Origin: Bacillota bacterium
GTDB taxonomy: Bacteria > Bacillota > Clostridia > Acetivibrionales > DSM-1351
Reading direction: 5' to 3'
Assembly: GCA_023444055.1 (NCBI GenBank)
Contig: JAEZRV010000095.1
Coordinates: forward strand, 93,966 to 157,965
DNA length: 64,000 nt
The notes under the pieces: generated by a model
Database searches by the model: none
Seen by the model: the letters and a program-made list of their open reading frames with translations, nothing else
Told to the model about the DNA's origin: nothing
Made by a program: the position numbers and the translations under genes
In this document: piece by piece, positions 17,932 to 25,967 of the stretch
How positions within the stretch are numbered: position 1 is the stretch's first letter
How the letters are laid out: each line of letters opens with the position of its first letter

Positions 17932-18732
17932 TCAAAAGTTTTTAATAGAATAAACTGGATATTCCTCTACCTTTTCAAAATTCAATTTATAAGCAACTTT
18001 TTGGGATGGTATATTATCAACAGTAGTTTCCCATATTGGCAAGAAGCCTTTTCTTAGTTGATTAATAATTAAATAATAAGAAATAATTGTTCCATATCCT
18101 TTGTTTCTTTCACTATTGTTAAAAGTATCAAGATCTATAAAATACTGATTTTCATGAATAAATCCATTGTTTACACATTGGGAAATTATCTCCCCATTCT
18201 TCCTTAAAGCCATGCCAAAGACCTCATTGCCTAACTTATCATATGCATAGTATTTATTGTAAGCTTTTGGAATAATGGGTAATATATTTTCGCAAACCTC
18301 AATATCTTTCATCATGTCTATGCTAAAATCAGAGTTTTCAAATTTTTCTTTGTTCAAAATAAATGTATTCTCATAATGCTTTTTAACCTTATAGTCTTTT
18401 AATGACTCATTTAACACACTATCCCCAAGAGTATTATTATCAGAGTAGACCTCAAAGTAACTTTCTCCAACCTCTTTAAGTAAAGGGATAATCTTATTAT
18501 TAATGACATCAATAATAAAACTTCTGTGTTTTGGCAATATTTCTTTACATGAAAGGTATGACCATCTGGACAAAGCCCAAACAAGTGCAATTTCTGGCTT
18601 TTCCTTGTTGTCAACAAATACTTTGCCAGGAAATTTTGTATTAATAACTGCCAATGCAGGTATTTGAAATTTATTTACATTAAAAAAACTTTCCACTATC
18701 TTAAAATCTTCTGTTTTTAACTCAACAGACAT
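17932..18732 (-). CDS. GNAT-family acetyltransferase (PF12746 type)
   Basis: A 266-residue protein starting with ATG behind GGAGG. The length and layout match the clostridial GNAT_acetyltran family: a divergent N-terminal half and a C-terminal acetyl-CoA-binding fold with RNKGYGTIISYYLI (the Q/R-x-x-G-x-G/A motif, about residues 214-227) followed by WETTVDNIPSQKVAYKLNF. Substrate unknown. It faces left, convergent with the DUF3795 gene. Confidence 0.8.
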   Translation of the reverse strand: MSVELKTEDFKIVESFFNVNKFQIPALAVINTKFPGKVFVDNKEKPEIALVWALSRWSYLSCKEILPKHRSFIIDVINNKIIPLLKEVGESYFEVYSDNNTLGDSVLNESLKDYKVKKHYENTFILNKEKFENSDFSIDMMKDIEVCENILPIIPKAYNKYYAYDKLGNEVFGMALRKNGEIISQCVNNGFIHENQYFIDLDTFNNSERNKGYGTIISYYLIINQLRKGFLPIWETTVDNIPSQKVAYKLNFEKVEEYPVYSIKNF

Positions 18733-19033
18733 ATATCCTCCATTTATACAATTTATTAGTTTGTTTACATTTTACCATTATGTGTCATGAATGAACATAT
18801 ATTAATTGATGGCTAAGTTATATTTCAATTTAGAAGGGGATTATTGATGTTTATGCACTAGATATTATAAGGAAAACTCTCATTTATCAGCTTACGAAAT
18901 AGACTAATGTTAAATGAAAATACTTGCTTATAATTTTTTATATAAAATATAGTATAGAATTTTATATAGTATATTGTGTAGAATTTAATTTCAGCATATA
19001 ATAGGAGTATAAGAACACTTAAGGAGAATAATT
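18733..19033 (+). promoter_or_regulatory. Promoter region of the Phd/RelE locus
   Basis: About 300 bases without a gene. From about 18935 the DNA is nearly pure A and T. GTATAGAATTT and GTGTAGAATTT form a spaced direct repeat, and TATAAT occurs near 18998. Repeats at this position often serve as antitoxin operators, an inference here. Confidence 0.4.
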
Positions 19034-19363
19034 ATGCTTATACAGGATAGATTTATTTCAACGTCAGAGTTGCAGCAAAATGTTGCTAAAACAATTGATA
19101 AAGCAAAGAAAGAAGACATTATAATAATAAGGAATAATAAGCTTGAGGCTGCAATCATAAGTATAGAAAAGTATAACCAGCTTTTAGAATATATTGAATG
19201 GAAAAAAATTCGTGATGCTTTGGATAACATGCCTATAGAAGGTGTATCAGACAAAGATGTAAAGCACCATATGAGTATTCTATCCCAAGCAAAAGCAGAA
19301 AAACGATTTACTGCTGAGGATATCGAAAAGGTTGCAGAAAGTGATAGTGACTATAATGTATAA
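19034..19363 (+). CDS. Phd/YefM-family antitoxin
   Basis: A 109-residue protein with AAGGAG eight bases before ATG. FISTSELQQNVAKTIDKAKK, then IIRNNKLEAAIISIEKYNQL form the Phd/YefM DNA-binding and dimerisation fold. The longer C-terminal tail (about residues 60-109) is acidic and would wrap the toxin. The stop overlaps the RelE-like start by eight bases, so the two were cotranscribed. The toxin is now broken, leaving an orphan antitoxin that may still repress or neutralise related toxins. Confidence 0.85.
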   Translation: MLIQDRFISTSELQQNVAKTIDKAKKEDIIIIRNNKLEAAIISIEKYNQLLEYIEWKKIRDALDNMPIEGVSDKDVKHHMSILSQAKAEKRFTAEDIEKVAESDSDYNV

Positions 19364-19753
19364 AGTAACATTTTCAAAAGCAGTTGTTAAAACAATTATA
19401 ACGAGGCAAGAAAATTCCCAAACTTCTAGAAGTGGCGGGTACCGCTTTGGTTTTCAGGCGTTGAGAATATCTTCCGTTTCGTTGAAACGCCGCTGATGTA
19501 ATGAAAATTTTCTACAACCGAAAAATTTCATTTTGAATTTAGGCATTATAAAATATGATAAGGCTACAAGATATAGAATATATAGTGCATTAAACAGCCT
19601 TCCTAAAGGTGATGTTAACGTATGCAAGGTTATGATAACCCTCCATATTTCAGGATTCGAATTGGAGATATAAGAGCGTTATTTATTAAGGATGATGTCA
19701 GGGCGGAGATATTTGTTTTTGACATTAATTCTAGAGGTGATATTTATAAGTAA
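19356..19753 (+). pseudogene. RelE-type toxin, split by repeat insertion and frameshifted
   Basis: The frame starts MYKVTFSKAVVKTI at 19356 and is interrupted near 19397 by the hairpin repeat. It resumes at 19551 as KYDKATRYRIYSALNSLPKG. One A is missing just after GDV; in the corrected frame it reads RMQGYDNPPYFRIRIGDIRA, then FVFDINSRGDIYK and stop at 19753. Joined, this is a normal ~85-residue RelE/ParE-fold toxin. With both lesions it cannot be active. Its 3' end and flank were copied to about 10440 and 13580. Confidence 0.85.
19397..19550. mobile_element. MITE-like element inside relE, copy 2
   Basis: A 154-base insertion with imperfect terminal repeats: it begins TATAACGAGGC and ends AGGCATTATA (reverse complement TATAATGCCT). 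It splits a toxin gene cleanly, so both ends are known to within a few bases. Inside, GAAACGCCGCTGATGTAATG and the bases after it match 45-114, forming nested hairpins, and GGCGGGTACCGC forms another. It has no coding capacity and must have been moved by a transposase elsewhere. A TATA-type target duplication is possible but cannot be separated from the end sequence. Confidence 0.75.
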
Positions 19754-19846
19754 GATCTGCTTGCCCGAAGAGTATGAAAGCGATATAGTACAAATTACGC
19801 AACTGTGCAAAGCACAAATTATATTAAAAAGCTGGGGAACAAAAAG

Positions 19847-20437
19847 ATGGACAAAGGCCAATTTGTTATAGATATATTAGATTTATACTGGATAAATGGT
19901 GACAAAGATGACCCAGAGGACCTATGCCTTCATGGTGATGTTTATGTAAAAATAGGTGAGGAGATAATTGCCGATAACTATTCATGTACAGTAAGTTCAA
20001 CTGCCATATACCTGTTAAAATCACTTCAAGAAGACCACAAACCTGATGAAAGTGCAAATCAGATGTTGCCATGCTGTGGTTTTTTCATTATTCCACATGA
20101 TAGTGAAGATACAGTTGAAATAACTGGATGCCCTAATGGAATAGATTGGTCCGTCTTACATATAGAGAATTATATAAAATTAGTGACTGAAAAAGGAACC
20201 AAGATTAACATAGAACCCAATGTATATCGAGATGTCGTATTTAACTTTGTAGATAAAATTCAAGAATTTTATTCAAAGTGCCAGGAAAAGAAATTACCAA
20301 CAGATGATTTTGATTATAGAGGATACACAAAATTTTGGAGAGAGTGGAGCAATAGAAGAATAGTTGGAGATTGCGAAGCAGAGACTAACTCGGATAAGGA
20401 AGGTATTTATGATAATAGACACATTAAAATTTTATAA
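19847..20437 (+). CDS. Hypothetical protein, possible immunity-type
   Basis: A 196-residue acidic protein. ATG 19847 has GGGG nine bases upstream; an earlier in-frame GTG (19805) lacks a ribosome binding site. It begins MDKGQFVIDILDLYWINGDK and contains DPEDLCLHGDVYVKIG, LLPCCGFFIIPH-like and CPNGIDWSVLHIEN blocks. No membrane segment or catalytic motif is visible. Acidic cytoplasmic proteins of this size often act as immunity or antitoxin-like proteins, but I cannot assign the family. It overlaps the next gene by 29 bases, suggesting coupling. Confidence 0.55.
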   Translation: MDKGQFVIDILDLYWINGDKDDPEDLCLHGDVYVKIGEEIIADNYSCTVSSTAIYLLKSLQEDHKPDESANQMLPCCGFFIIPHDSEDTVEITGCPNGIDWSVLHIENYIKLVTEKGTKINIEPNVYRDVVFNFVDKIQEFYSKCQEKKLPTDDFDYRGYTKFWREWSNRRIVGDCEAETNSDKEGIYDNRHIKIL

Positions 20438-21245
20438 TGATTATATGAATTATGAATATACATTAGTTAATTCAAATGCTGATATTTCTGGAGGGCTTTT
20501 AGAAAAATCTCAAATTGATAATATTAAAAATCATCCAGAGATTGATAGAATAAAGATTATGGGGTTAAAGCAGGACACATTTGAATATTTCATTGAAAAA
20601 TATGGTCAACGATTTAAAGCAATTTACTTTTTTAAAAACAAAGGTATAAAAGATTTAAGCATTCTATCATCATTAGAAAAGATTGAATTTATAGGATATT
20701 TTTTCAACCAAGGCTGTGATAGATTATGGGACATGAGTAGAAATCTTGCTTTAAAAGGTTTATCAATTAATGATTTTTCAAAACTACATAGTATTGATGA
20801 TATTGTGACAGCTCCTAAATTAGAGTTTTTCGATTTTGGCAATATGGTATGGAATACAATGATTTTAGATAGTTTAAAACCTCTTTCTAAAACTAAATTA
20901 AAGTATTTGAGTTTTAATGCAAAGAAGATTATTGATAATGATATAACTCCTATCGGAAATATAACGACACTTGAAGAATTACACTTCCCTACTAATTTAT
21001 TTGAAACGGAACAAATTGCTTTGCTTACTGCAAAGTTGGAGAAAGTTATATCATCTTCTTTGGGGCCTTATCATAAAATAGATGAGCCGATAGAATGGAA
21101 AAGTGGTAGTGGAGTTAAAATGAAAGATACTTTTATACATGGAAAAGGAAAGCCATTTTTAGATTCAAATAAAGATGAAAAGCGAATAAATAAATATGTT
21201 CAAGAATTTGAACAAATGGTTAATAAGTATAAAGAAAATATTTAA
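20409..21245 (+). CDS. Leucine-rich-repeat-like protein
   Basis: A 278-residue protein. The ATG at 20409 has GGAAGG five bases upstream and lies inside the end of the previous gene. The middle contains degenerate repeats such as LSILSSLEKIEFIGYF, LALKGLSINDFSKLHSI, APKLEFFDFGNM, TKLKYLSFNAKKI and ITTLEELHFP, consistent with a short LRR solenoid. The C-terminus is helical and charged. Similar LRR-like proteins occur beside polymorphic toxin or immunity genes. A protein-binding role is inferred. Confidence 0.6.
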   Translation: MIIDTLKFYNDYMNYEYTLVNSNADISGGLLEKSQIDNIKNHPEIDRIKIMGLKQDTFEYFIEKYGQRFKAIYFFKNKGIKDLSILSSLEKIEFIGYFFNQGCDRLWDMSRNLALKGLSINDFSKLHSIDDIVTAPKLEFFDFGNMVWNTMILDSLKPLSKTKLKYLSFNAKKIIDNDITPIGNITTLEELHFPTNLFETEQIALLTAKLEKVISSSLGPYHKIDEPIEWKSGSGVKMKDTFIHGKGKPFLDSNKDEKRINKYVQEFEQMVNKYKENI

Positions 21246-21560
21246 AACTATAAATTTGATGATTGGAAGTAATATTTTAAATCAGGCAAAAAAACAGCGA
21301 AGAAAACTATCCTGTCACAGGAAAACGCTATTATAATATAAATTTCAACTTATTTGAGTGAAAAAATGAGCATAATGTGTGATTAATTTAACGCACATTT
21401 TTTAAATAGAGTGAAGTATGGATTGATTTATATATCGAAAGGCGAGGATATAAAATGATTTTAACGGATATTGATATTATTGTTACAGAACAGTTTTAAA
21501 AAGCAAACGATTATAATATATTATCTTCGAGTTGAGGAGTAAAGTGTGAAAGAAATTAAA
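21246..21560. other. Gene-free stretch
   Basis: About 315 bases. Two short open frames near 21370-21500 lack support. TGAAAGAAATT at about 21547 pairs with ATTTCTTTCA in the following leader element and belongs to it. Confidence 0.4.
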
Positions 21561-21570
21561 AAAATAAAAA

Positions 21571-21639
21571 AAGGAGGTGCCGAGTCCAAGTCATTTCTTT
21601 CATGTGGTTTTGTGTAGAATGCGGGACATGGACATAATA
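21571..21639 (+). promoter_or_regulatory. SD-hairpin-start leader element, copy E2
   Basis: GGAGGTGCCGA is followed by GTCCAAGTC (21584-21592), which pairs with GACATGGAC (21625-21633) except for one A-A mismatch. ATAATA then leads to ATG 21640. The mismatch falls exactly where other copies have the T of an internal ATG, so this copy has no ATG in its left arm. TGAAAGAAAT about 24 bases upstream of the Shine-Dalgarno sequence is complementary over 10 bases to ATTTCTTTCA inside the hairpin. Confidence 0.75.
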
Positions 21640-22560
21640 ATGAAAGCAAAATTACTGTTAATACTTGTACTGTTATGTTTAACATCTACAGCATGTTATA
21701 ATTCTTCAATACAGACTGTAAATAATAACGAAATAAATACTAATCAGAAATTAACTTTTGATGAGAATTCTTCAGCTAATGCTAGACAAGACAGCACGAA
21801 AGAAAATAACGCATGGAATGTAGTTGAAAATAGGTGTGAAGATATTGATAATGATGGAAAAAAAGACGACATTACTCTTTCCTTTTATGAAGAAAAAGAT
21901 GCAATAAAAAAATTTAAAATAACGATTAATGAAAGTGAGAAAGTATTATTTGACTCACAAAAAACATTTTCACTAATTAGTTTTAATATAAAGCAATTAG
22001 TAAATCTGGATAACGGGGAAAAAGGAGTATTAATCAAGTTAAATTCAGAAGGTGAAACCGCAAACCAAGATAGTAAAAGCGCGAATCCAAGTTGGTTTGA
22101 CCATAGCTTTTTTGTAATAGGTTATACAAAAGGCAAAATTATAACCTTATTAGATGGAATTAATCAGCCTTATAATTCAGATAATAATTACAAAATAAAA
22201 TACATTGGAGACTATAATATTGAATTTTGTGATAATGCTACAAATTTCATTGTGAAATATGCTGCTACCCTCTATAAATCTACGGATGATGGTATAAAAA
22301 GATTGAAAGCAATTAATGATAATCAATCCTCGAATATTTCAAGTAATTATTTCAATGTGGAGGCTCAAGATACAAACGCTGATGGCATAGATGAAATTAT
22401 TTGTTCAAAGTACATACCTGGATTATATCATGCTGATTTGTTAGGAATCATTGATTATACATTTGCATTTAGAAATGGCAAATATTCTTTATCAAAGGAA
22501 ACATTAGAATATGACGGAGATTCAGGGTCACATACTGTAAAACAAATGGAGATTTCATAG
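21640..22560 (+). CDS. Lipoprotein with calcium-loop motifs
   Basis: A 306-residue lipoprotein. MKAKLLLILVLLCLTSTAC forms a signal peptide with lipobox (cysteine at residue 19), which fixes the start after the leader hairpin. Two DxNxDGxxD loops occur: DIDNDGKKDD at about residue 70 and DTNADGIDEI at about residue 250, as in VCBS/FG-GAP-type or EF-hand-like repeats. The remainder is beta-rich. It is probably anchored on the outer face of the membrane. Function unknown. Confidence 0.75.
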   Translation: MKAKLLLILVLLCLTSTACYNSSIQTVNNNEINTNQKLTFDENSSANARQDSTKENNAWNVVENRCEDIDNDGKKDDITLSFYEEKDAIKKFKITINESEKVLFDSQKTFSLISFNIKQLVNLDNGEKGVLIKLNSEGETANQDSKSANPSWFDHSFFVIGYTKGKIITLLDGINQPYNSDNNYKIKYIGDYNIEFCDNATNFIVKYAATLYKSTDDGIKRLKAINDNQSSNISSNYFNVEAQDTNADGIDEIICSKYIPGLYHADLLGIIDYTFAFRNGKYSLSKETLEYDGDSGSHTVKQMEIS

Positions 22561-22755
22561 AAGTTAAGAAGTATTATGAAGATGTTATAATGTAAGACGT
22601 AATGTTTATACACGGCAAACCAGAATAATTGGTGCTAGTCTTTTTGAGTAGTAATGATACAATCAAATTAACATCGCAACACAGGAAATGTTTTCATCAC
22701 TCCATATGATAAGCTTAAGTTACCGTACGGAAAGGTAATCAAGAGGAGAAAAACG

Positions 22756-24078
22756 ATGTCCACTGTAGAATTACTACAAAAATCAATTGAGTATATTGAA
22801 GAAAATTTAAAGTGTGAATTATCATTGTCCGAGCTTGCAGGGATTGCAGGATTTTCAGCATATCATTTTTGTCATATTTTTTGTGACTTTGTAGGTATGC
22901 CTGTTACAGCTTACATTACGAAACGCAGGCTTCATCATGCAATCTATGAAGTACAAAATGGCAACAAACTAGTTGATACTGCTCTTTTGTATGGCTTCGA
23001 TACCCATGCTGGTTTTTTTAAAGCATTCAAGCGGGAATTCGGTTGTTCTCCGACAAAGTTTTTAAAGATTAATACTGCGATGAAACCAAAAGCAGTAAAC
23101 TTAATTAGGGAGGCGAGAGTTATGCTTACACAAACTCAAATAAGGCAACTATTATCAAACTGGGATATTGACACAAAATTCAGCATTAGCAATACATTTA
23201 CAGCAGGTGGTGCATTGAAATCCAACAATTCTTGGATGATCGGTGAAAAATATATTTTTAAAACAGGTCAAGATATCGCTGGGCTCAAAACACACATAGA
23301 TATTTCAAAAGCACTAGAAAAGGAGGGTATGATTGCAGCTATTCCTGTAAAGACAAAAAACGATGAAGATTTTCTTGTGGAGGATGGCAGATTCTATGTA
23401 CTAACAAACCGAATTGCAGGTGAGTTTTTAAAACCTGAACAACGTTACACAGGTGATAGAGTTCGAACAGGTAGAAAGTATGGTGAGGCTATTGGCAAAC
23501 TTCATATCATTCTAAATAGCCAGGATAGAAACCTGGATGTAAATGAATGTAATCTGCTTGAAACGGTTTTAAACTGGGCAATGCCTGAAACTAAGCGAAA
23601 TATGGAGCAATGGGGCTGTCCATTGCCCGATGAATTCTATTTGAGTTATACAGAAAATTTCAGCAAGCTTTATGACAAGTTGCCCCGTCATATTATTCAT
23701 CGCGACGCCAATCCATCAAACATTATGTTTAATAAAGGTGAAGTAAGCGGGTTTATTGATTTTATTATCAGCGAACGTAACGTAAGAATATTTGACCCAT
23801 GCTATTGTGCTACAGGAATTTTATCGGAAGCAGCTGAAGTCGAAGAAGGCTTTGAAAGATGGAATGAAATACTTAAAGGAATAATTATAGGATATGATGG
23901 CATTTGTAAATTAACTGATATTGAGAAGCAGTCAATCCCATATGTTATATATTCTATTCAAATGATTTTCATTGCATGGCTGATTGAGCATGAGCAATAT
24001 AAAAATTGTGCTATGCAAAATAGAAAAATGCTAGTTTGGATTTGGGAAAACAAAGATAAATGTTTTGGAGTATTATGA
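22756..24078 (+). CDS. AraC-type HTH fused to aminoglycoside phosphotransferase-like kinase
   Basis: A 440-residue two-domain protein with GAGGAG nine bases before ATG. Residues 1-105 are a complete AraC DNA-binding domain (LSLSELAGIAGFSAYHFCHI, then GFDTHAGFFKAFKREFGCSP). Residues about 130-440 form an APH/choline-kinase fold: IFKTGQ near the ATP-binding strand, IIHRDANPSNIMF with the catalytic Asp and the metal-binding Asn, and GFIDF supplying the second metal ligand. There is no stop or frameshift between the parts. It could regulate genes in response to a phosphorylated ligand, or be a kinase that senses its own substrate. The kinase substrate is unknown. Confidence 0.85.
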   Translation: MSTVELLQKSIEYIEENLKCELSLSELAGIAGFSAYHFCHIFCDFVGMPVTAYITKRRLHHAIYEVQNGNKLVDTALLYGFDTHAGFFKAFKREFGCSPTKFLKINTAMKPKAVNLIREARVMLTQTQIRQLLSNWDIDTKFSISNTFTAGGALKSNNSWMIGEKYIFKTGQDIAGLKTHIDISKALEKEGMIAAIPVKTKNDEDFLVEDGRFYVLTNRIAGEFLKPEQRYTGDRVRTGRKYGEAIGKLHIILNSQDRNLDVNECNLLETVLNWAMPETKRNMEQWGCPLPDEFYLSYTENFSKLYDKLPRHIIHRDANPSNIMFNKGEVSGFIDFIISERNVRIFDPCYCATGILSEAAEVEEGFERWNEILKGIIIGYDGICKLTDIEKQSIPYVIYSIQMIFIAWLIEHEQYKNCAMQNRKMLVWIWENKDKCFGVL

Positions 24079-24096
24079 TTTATAATATTTAAGCTC

Positions 24097-24123
24097 AAAA
24101 AGAAGCCATAAAGGCTTCTTTTT
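24097..24123. terminator. Bidirectional terminator
   Basis: AAAAAGAAGCC and GGCTTCTTTTT are perfectly complementary around a five-base loop. A- and T-runs on both sides allow use by the converging AraC-kinase and HicA-like genes. Confidence 0.95.
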
Positions 24124-24140
24124 CACAGTATCTGCTGTTT

Positions 24141-24383
24141 TTATATATTTTTATCTATAAAATCTTTCATCTCAGCGGTATCTTTAAATCCAAGTGAAAT
24201 TGCAATGCTTTTGCCTGTGCCAGTGGCAATTTGGTCACGGTTTTTATGATAATCGAATTTGCAGGTACGCCATATTCCGTCCTTACCGATACCACCGTAT
24301 ATAAAACTACCTTTTTTGAGAGGCTTCATATTAAAGTAATTCAGAAGCTGCCTGATGTCCCCTTGACAAAAACGAATCGGCAT
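24141..24383 (-). CDS. HicA-like toxin
   Basis: An 80-residue basic protein. ATG 24383 follows the partner's stop by one base. The sequence (IRQLLNYFNMKPLKKGSFIY, WRTCKFDYHKNRDQIATGTG, SLGFKDTAEMKDFID) has the small double-stranded-RNA-binding-like pattern of HicA-type mRNA interferases. HicA normally has a catalytic His in a G-x-x-x-x-H context; here FDYHKNRD is a candidate, so activity is uncertain. It pairs with the upstream antitoxin-like gene. Confidence 0.6.
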   Translation of the reverse strand: MPIRFCQGDIRQLLNYFNMKPLKKGSFIYGGIGKDGIWRTCKFDYHKNRDQIATGTGKSIAISLGFKDTAEMKDFIDKNI

Positions 24384-24384
24384 A

Positions 24385-24822
24385 TTATAAGCCCAGCACT
24401 TTCTTGAGTTTTTCCCTGTCGCCACAGCAACGAATTACCTTCAACATATAGCCCTGTTTAGTAATGTCCTCAACTTTTGAAAACATATCAATCTGTTCAA
24501 CGTATATATCTGCATATTCCATAATACTGGTTAGCAGGTCTTCGATGGCTTCGGCTTTTGTATTGCCCTCACCATATATATTGATGTCATCGGCGGAGAC
24601 ATTATAAACTCCCAATTCTTCGTCAAATTCCTCGGTAATGTGGAATTGAAGCGAGTCGAAAAGAAAATCCACGATACTTTTGTTTAAATGAGATACTTCA
24701 CCTACTTTACCCATAGCATTATAGGTTATTACCTCTATGCCGTTTAATGCTCTATCATTAATGTCAGAATAGAACCTTTTAGTATCTCGAATATTGAACT
24801 TATTCTGAAGTGTAGCCTCCAT
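24385..24822 (-). CDS. HicB-like antitoxin
   Basis: A 145-residue acidic protein. ATG 24822 has AAGGGG eight bases upstream; a GTG at 24855 with AGGGAG is an equally possible start. The middle resembles the partial RNase H fold of HicB: YNVSADDINIYGEGNTKAEAIEDLLTSIMEYADIY, in which G-x-G-x-T-x-x-E-A is the typical motif. The tail ends KLKKVLGL, one base before the toxin ATG. Toxin and antitoxin order is reversed compared with classic hicAB, as in many HicBA pairs. Confidence 0.6.
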   Translation of the reverse strand: MEATLQNKFNIRDTKRFYSDINDRALNGIEVITYNAMGKVGEVSHLNKSIVDFLFDSLQFHITEEFDEELGVYNVSADDINIYGEGNTKAEAIEDLLTSIMEYADIYVEQIDMFSKVEDITKQGYMLKVIRCCGDREKLKKVLGL

Positions 24823-24864
24823 TTTTTCAACCCCTTTGCCCTCAAATTCAGACACGATTATCAT

Positions 24865-25261
24865 CTCCCTATATTATATAAGATTTAATGGCTGTGGTCA
24901 ATGTAGTCACGGTAGTTATTGTAGCCATTCTAATATATAATATTCAATTGAGATAAATAATAAGATGCTAAACTATAGAATTTATTTAGCGAAATTGTAT
25001 TAATAGGTTTCGATAATAACTTTATGGAGGACATTAAAATAGCTTAGTTAAAAGTGCTAAAACCTTTGTGTTAGAATACCGACATATTAAACGATACAAA
25101 TGTTTTTCTTATTGTTTGATAACATAAGTTTGCTTAATTATAAAAAGGTATAATTAGGGAAATTATATTGTGGAGTTTTTTAATAAAATAAAAAACCAAA
25201 AGTATTGTTTAATTTACAAATTTATTACGGATTAAATTATTCAGATGATTGGAGTAAGAAT
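24865..25261. other. Gene-free stretch
   Basis: Nearly 400 bases between divergent genes. GTCAATGTAGTCACGGTAG near 24898 contains a short imperfect direct repeat close to the antitoxin promoter and could be its operator. Nothing else is visible. Confidence 0.35.
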
Positions 25262-25786
25262 ATGAATAGATTGAAATTAATTTTACCAACGCAAAAGTAT
25301 AAAGAGAAAATTATGGATTATAAAAGGGAATTTATTGGAGATGAAGACAGCATGTATGGTACTGCGGGTTTGAGAAATGCTGAAACTTTTGAAGAATGGT
25401 ATAATGCATTTTGTGATAATTCCAAAGAAGAAACTGTAAGATATGGTTTAGTTCCAGAATCTACATACATGGCCATTTCTATTGATGATGAGCGTTTAAT
25501 TGGTATGATTGGTATAAGACATCGTTTAAATGATAATTTGTTAAATATCGGTGGGCATATTGGTTATAGTATTAGAAAATCAGAAAGACAGAAAGGATAT
25601 GCAACTGAAATGTTAGCATTAGCCTTAACAGAGTGTGTGAAATTGAATATTAATAAAGTTCTAATTACTTGCGATAAAGATAATGTGGCATCGTCAAAGA
25701 CAATCATTAATAATGCTGGTATATTGGAAAATGAAATACAAGAAGGGAATAGCATTACACAAAGATATTGGATAACATTAAATTAA
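25262..25786 (+). CDS. GNAT-family acetyltransferase
   Basis: A 174-residue protein. ATG 25262 has GGAG seven bases upstream; the longer open frame to 25205 has no such site. GYSIRKSERQKGYATEMLAL is the acetyl-CoA-binding motif (R-x-x-G-x-A), followed by LITCDKDNVASSKTIINNAG. The layout matches small Rim-like or predicted GNAT proteins (about 170 aa). It stands alone. Substrate unknown. Confidence 0.85.
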   Translation: MNRLKLILPTQKYKEKIMDYKREFIGDEDSMYGTAGLRNAETFEEWYNAFCDNSKEETVRYGLVPESTYMAISIDDERLIGMIGIRHRLNDNLLNIGGHIGYSIRKSERQKGYATEMLALALTECVKLNINKVLITCDKDNVASSKTIINNAGILENEIQEGNSITQRYWITLN

Positions 25787-25967
25787 GATTTGAATAAAAT
25801 TTATCCATTGCAACGTCATAAAAACAGTGTGCTCCTTGTCTGCTCATCCCCCATTCACAAAACTACAAAATATTGCACTTTTACAACAAAAATACTTACT
25901 ACATATTATTAACATATATGGTACTATGTATTAAAACATATGTAAATTTGCAGGGGGGAATTAGTTA

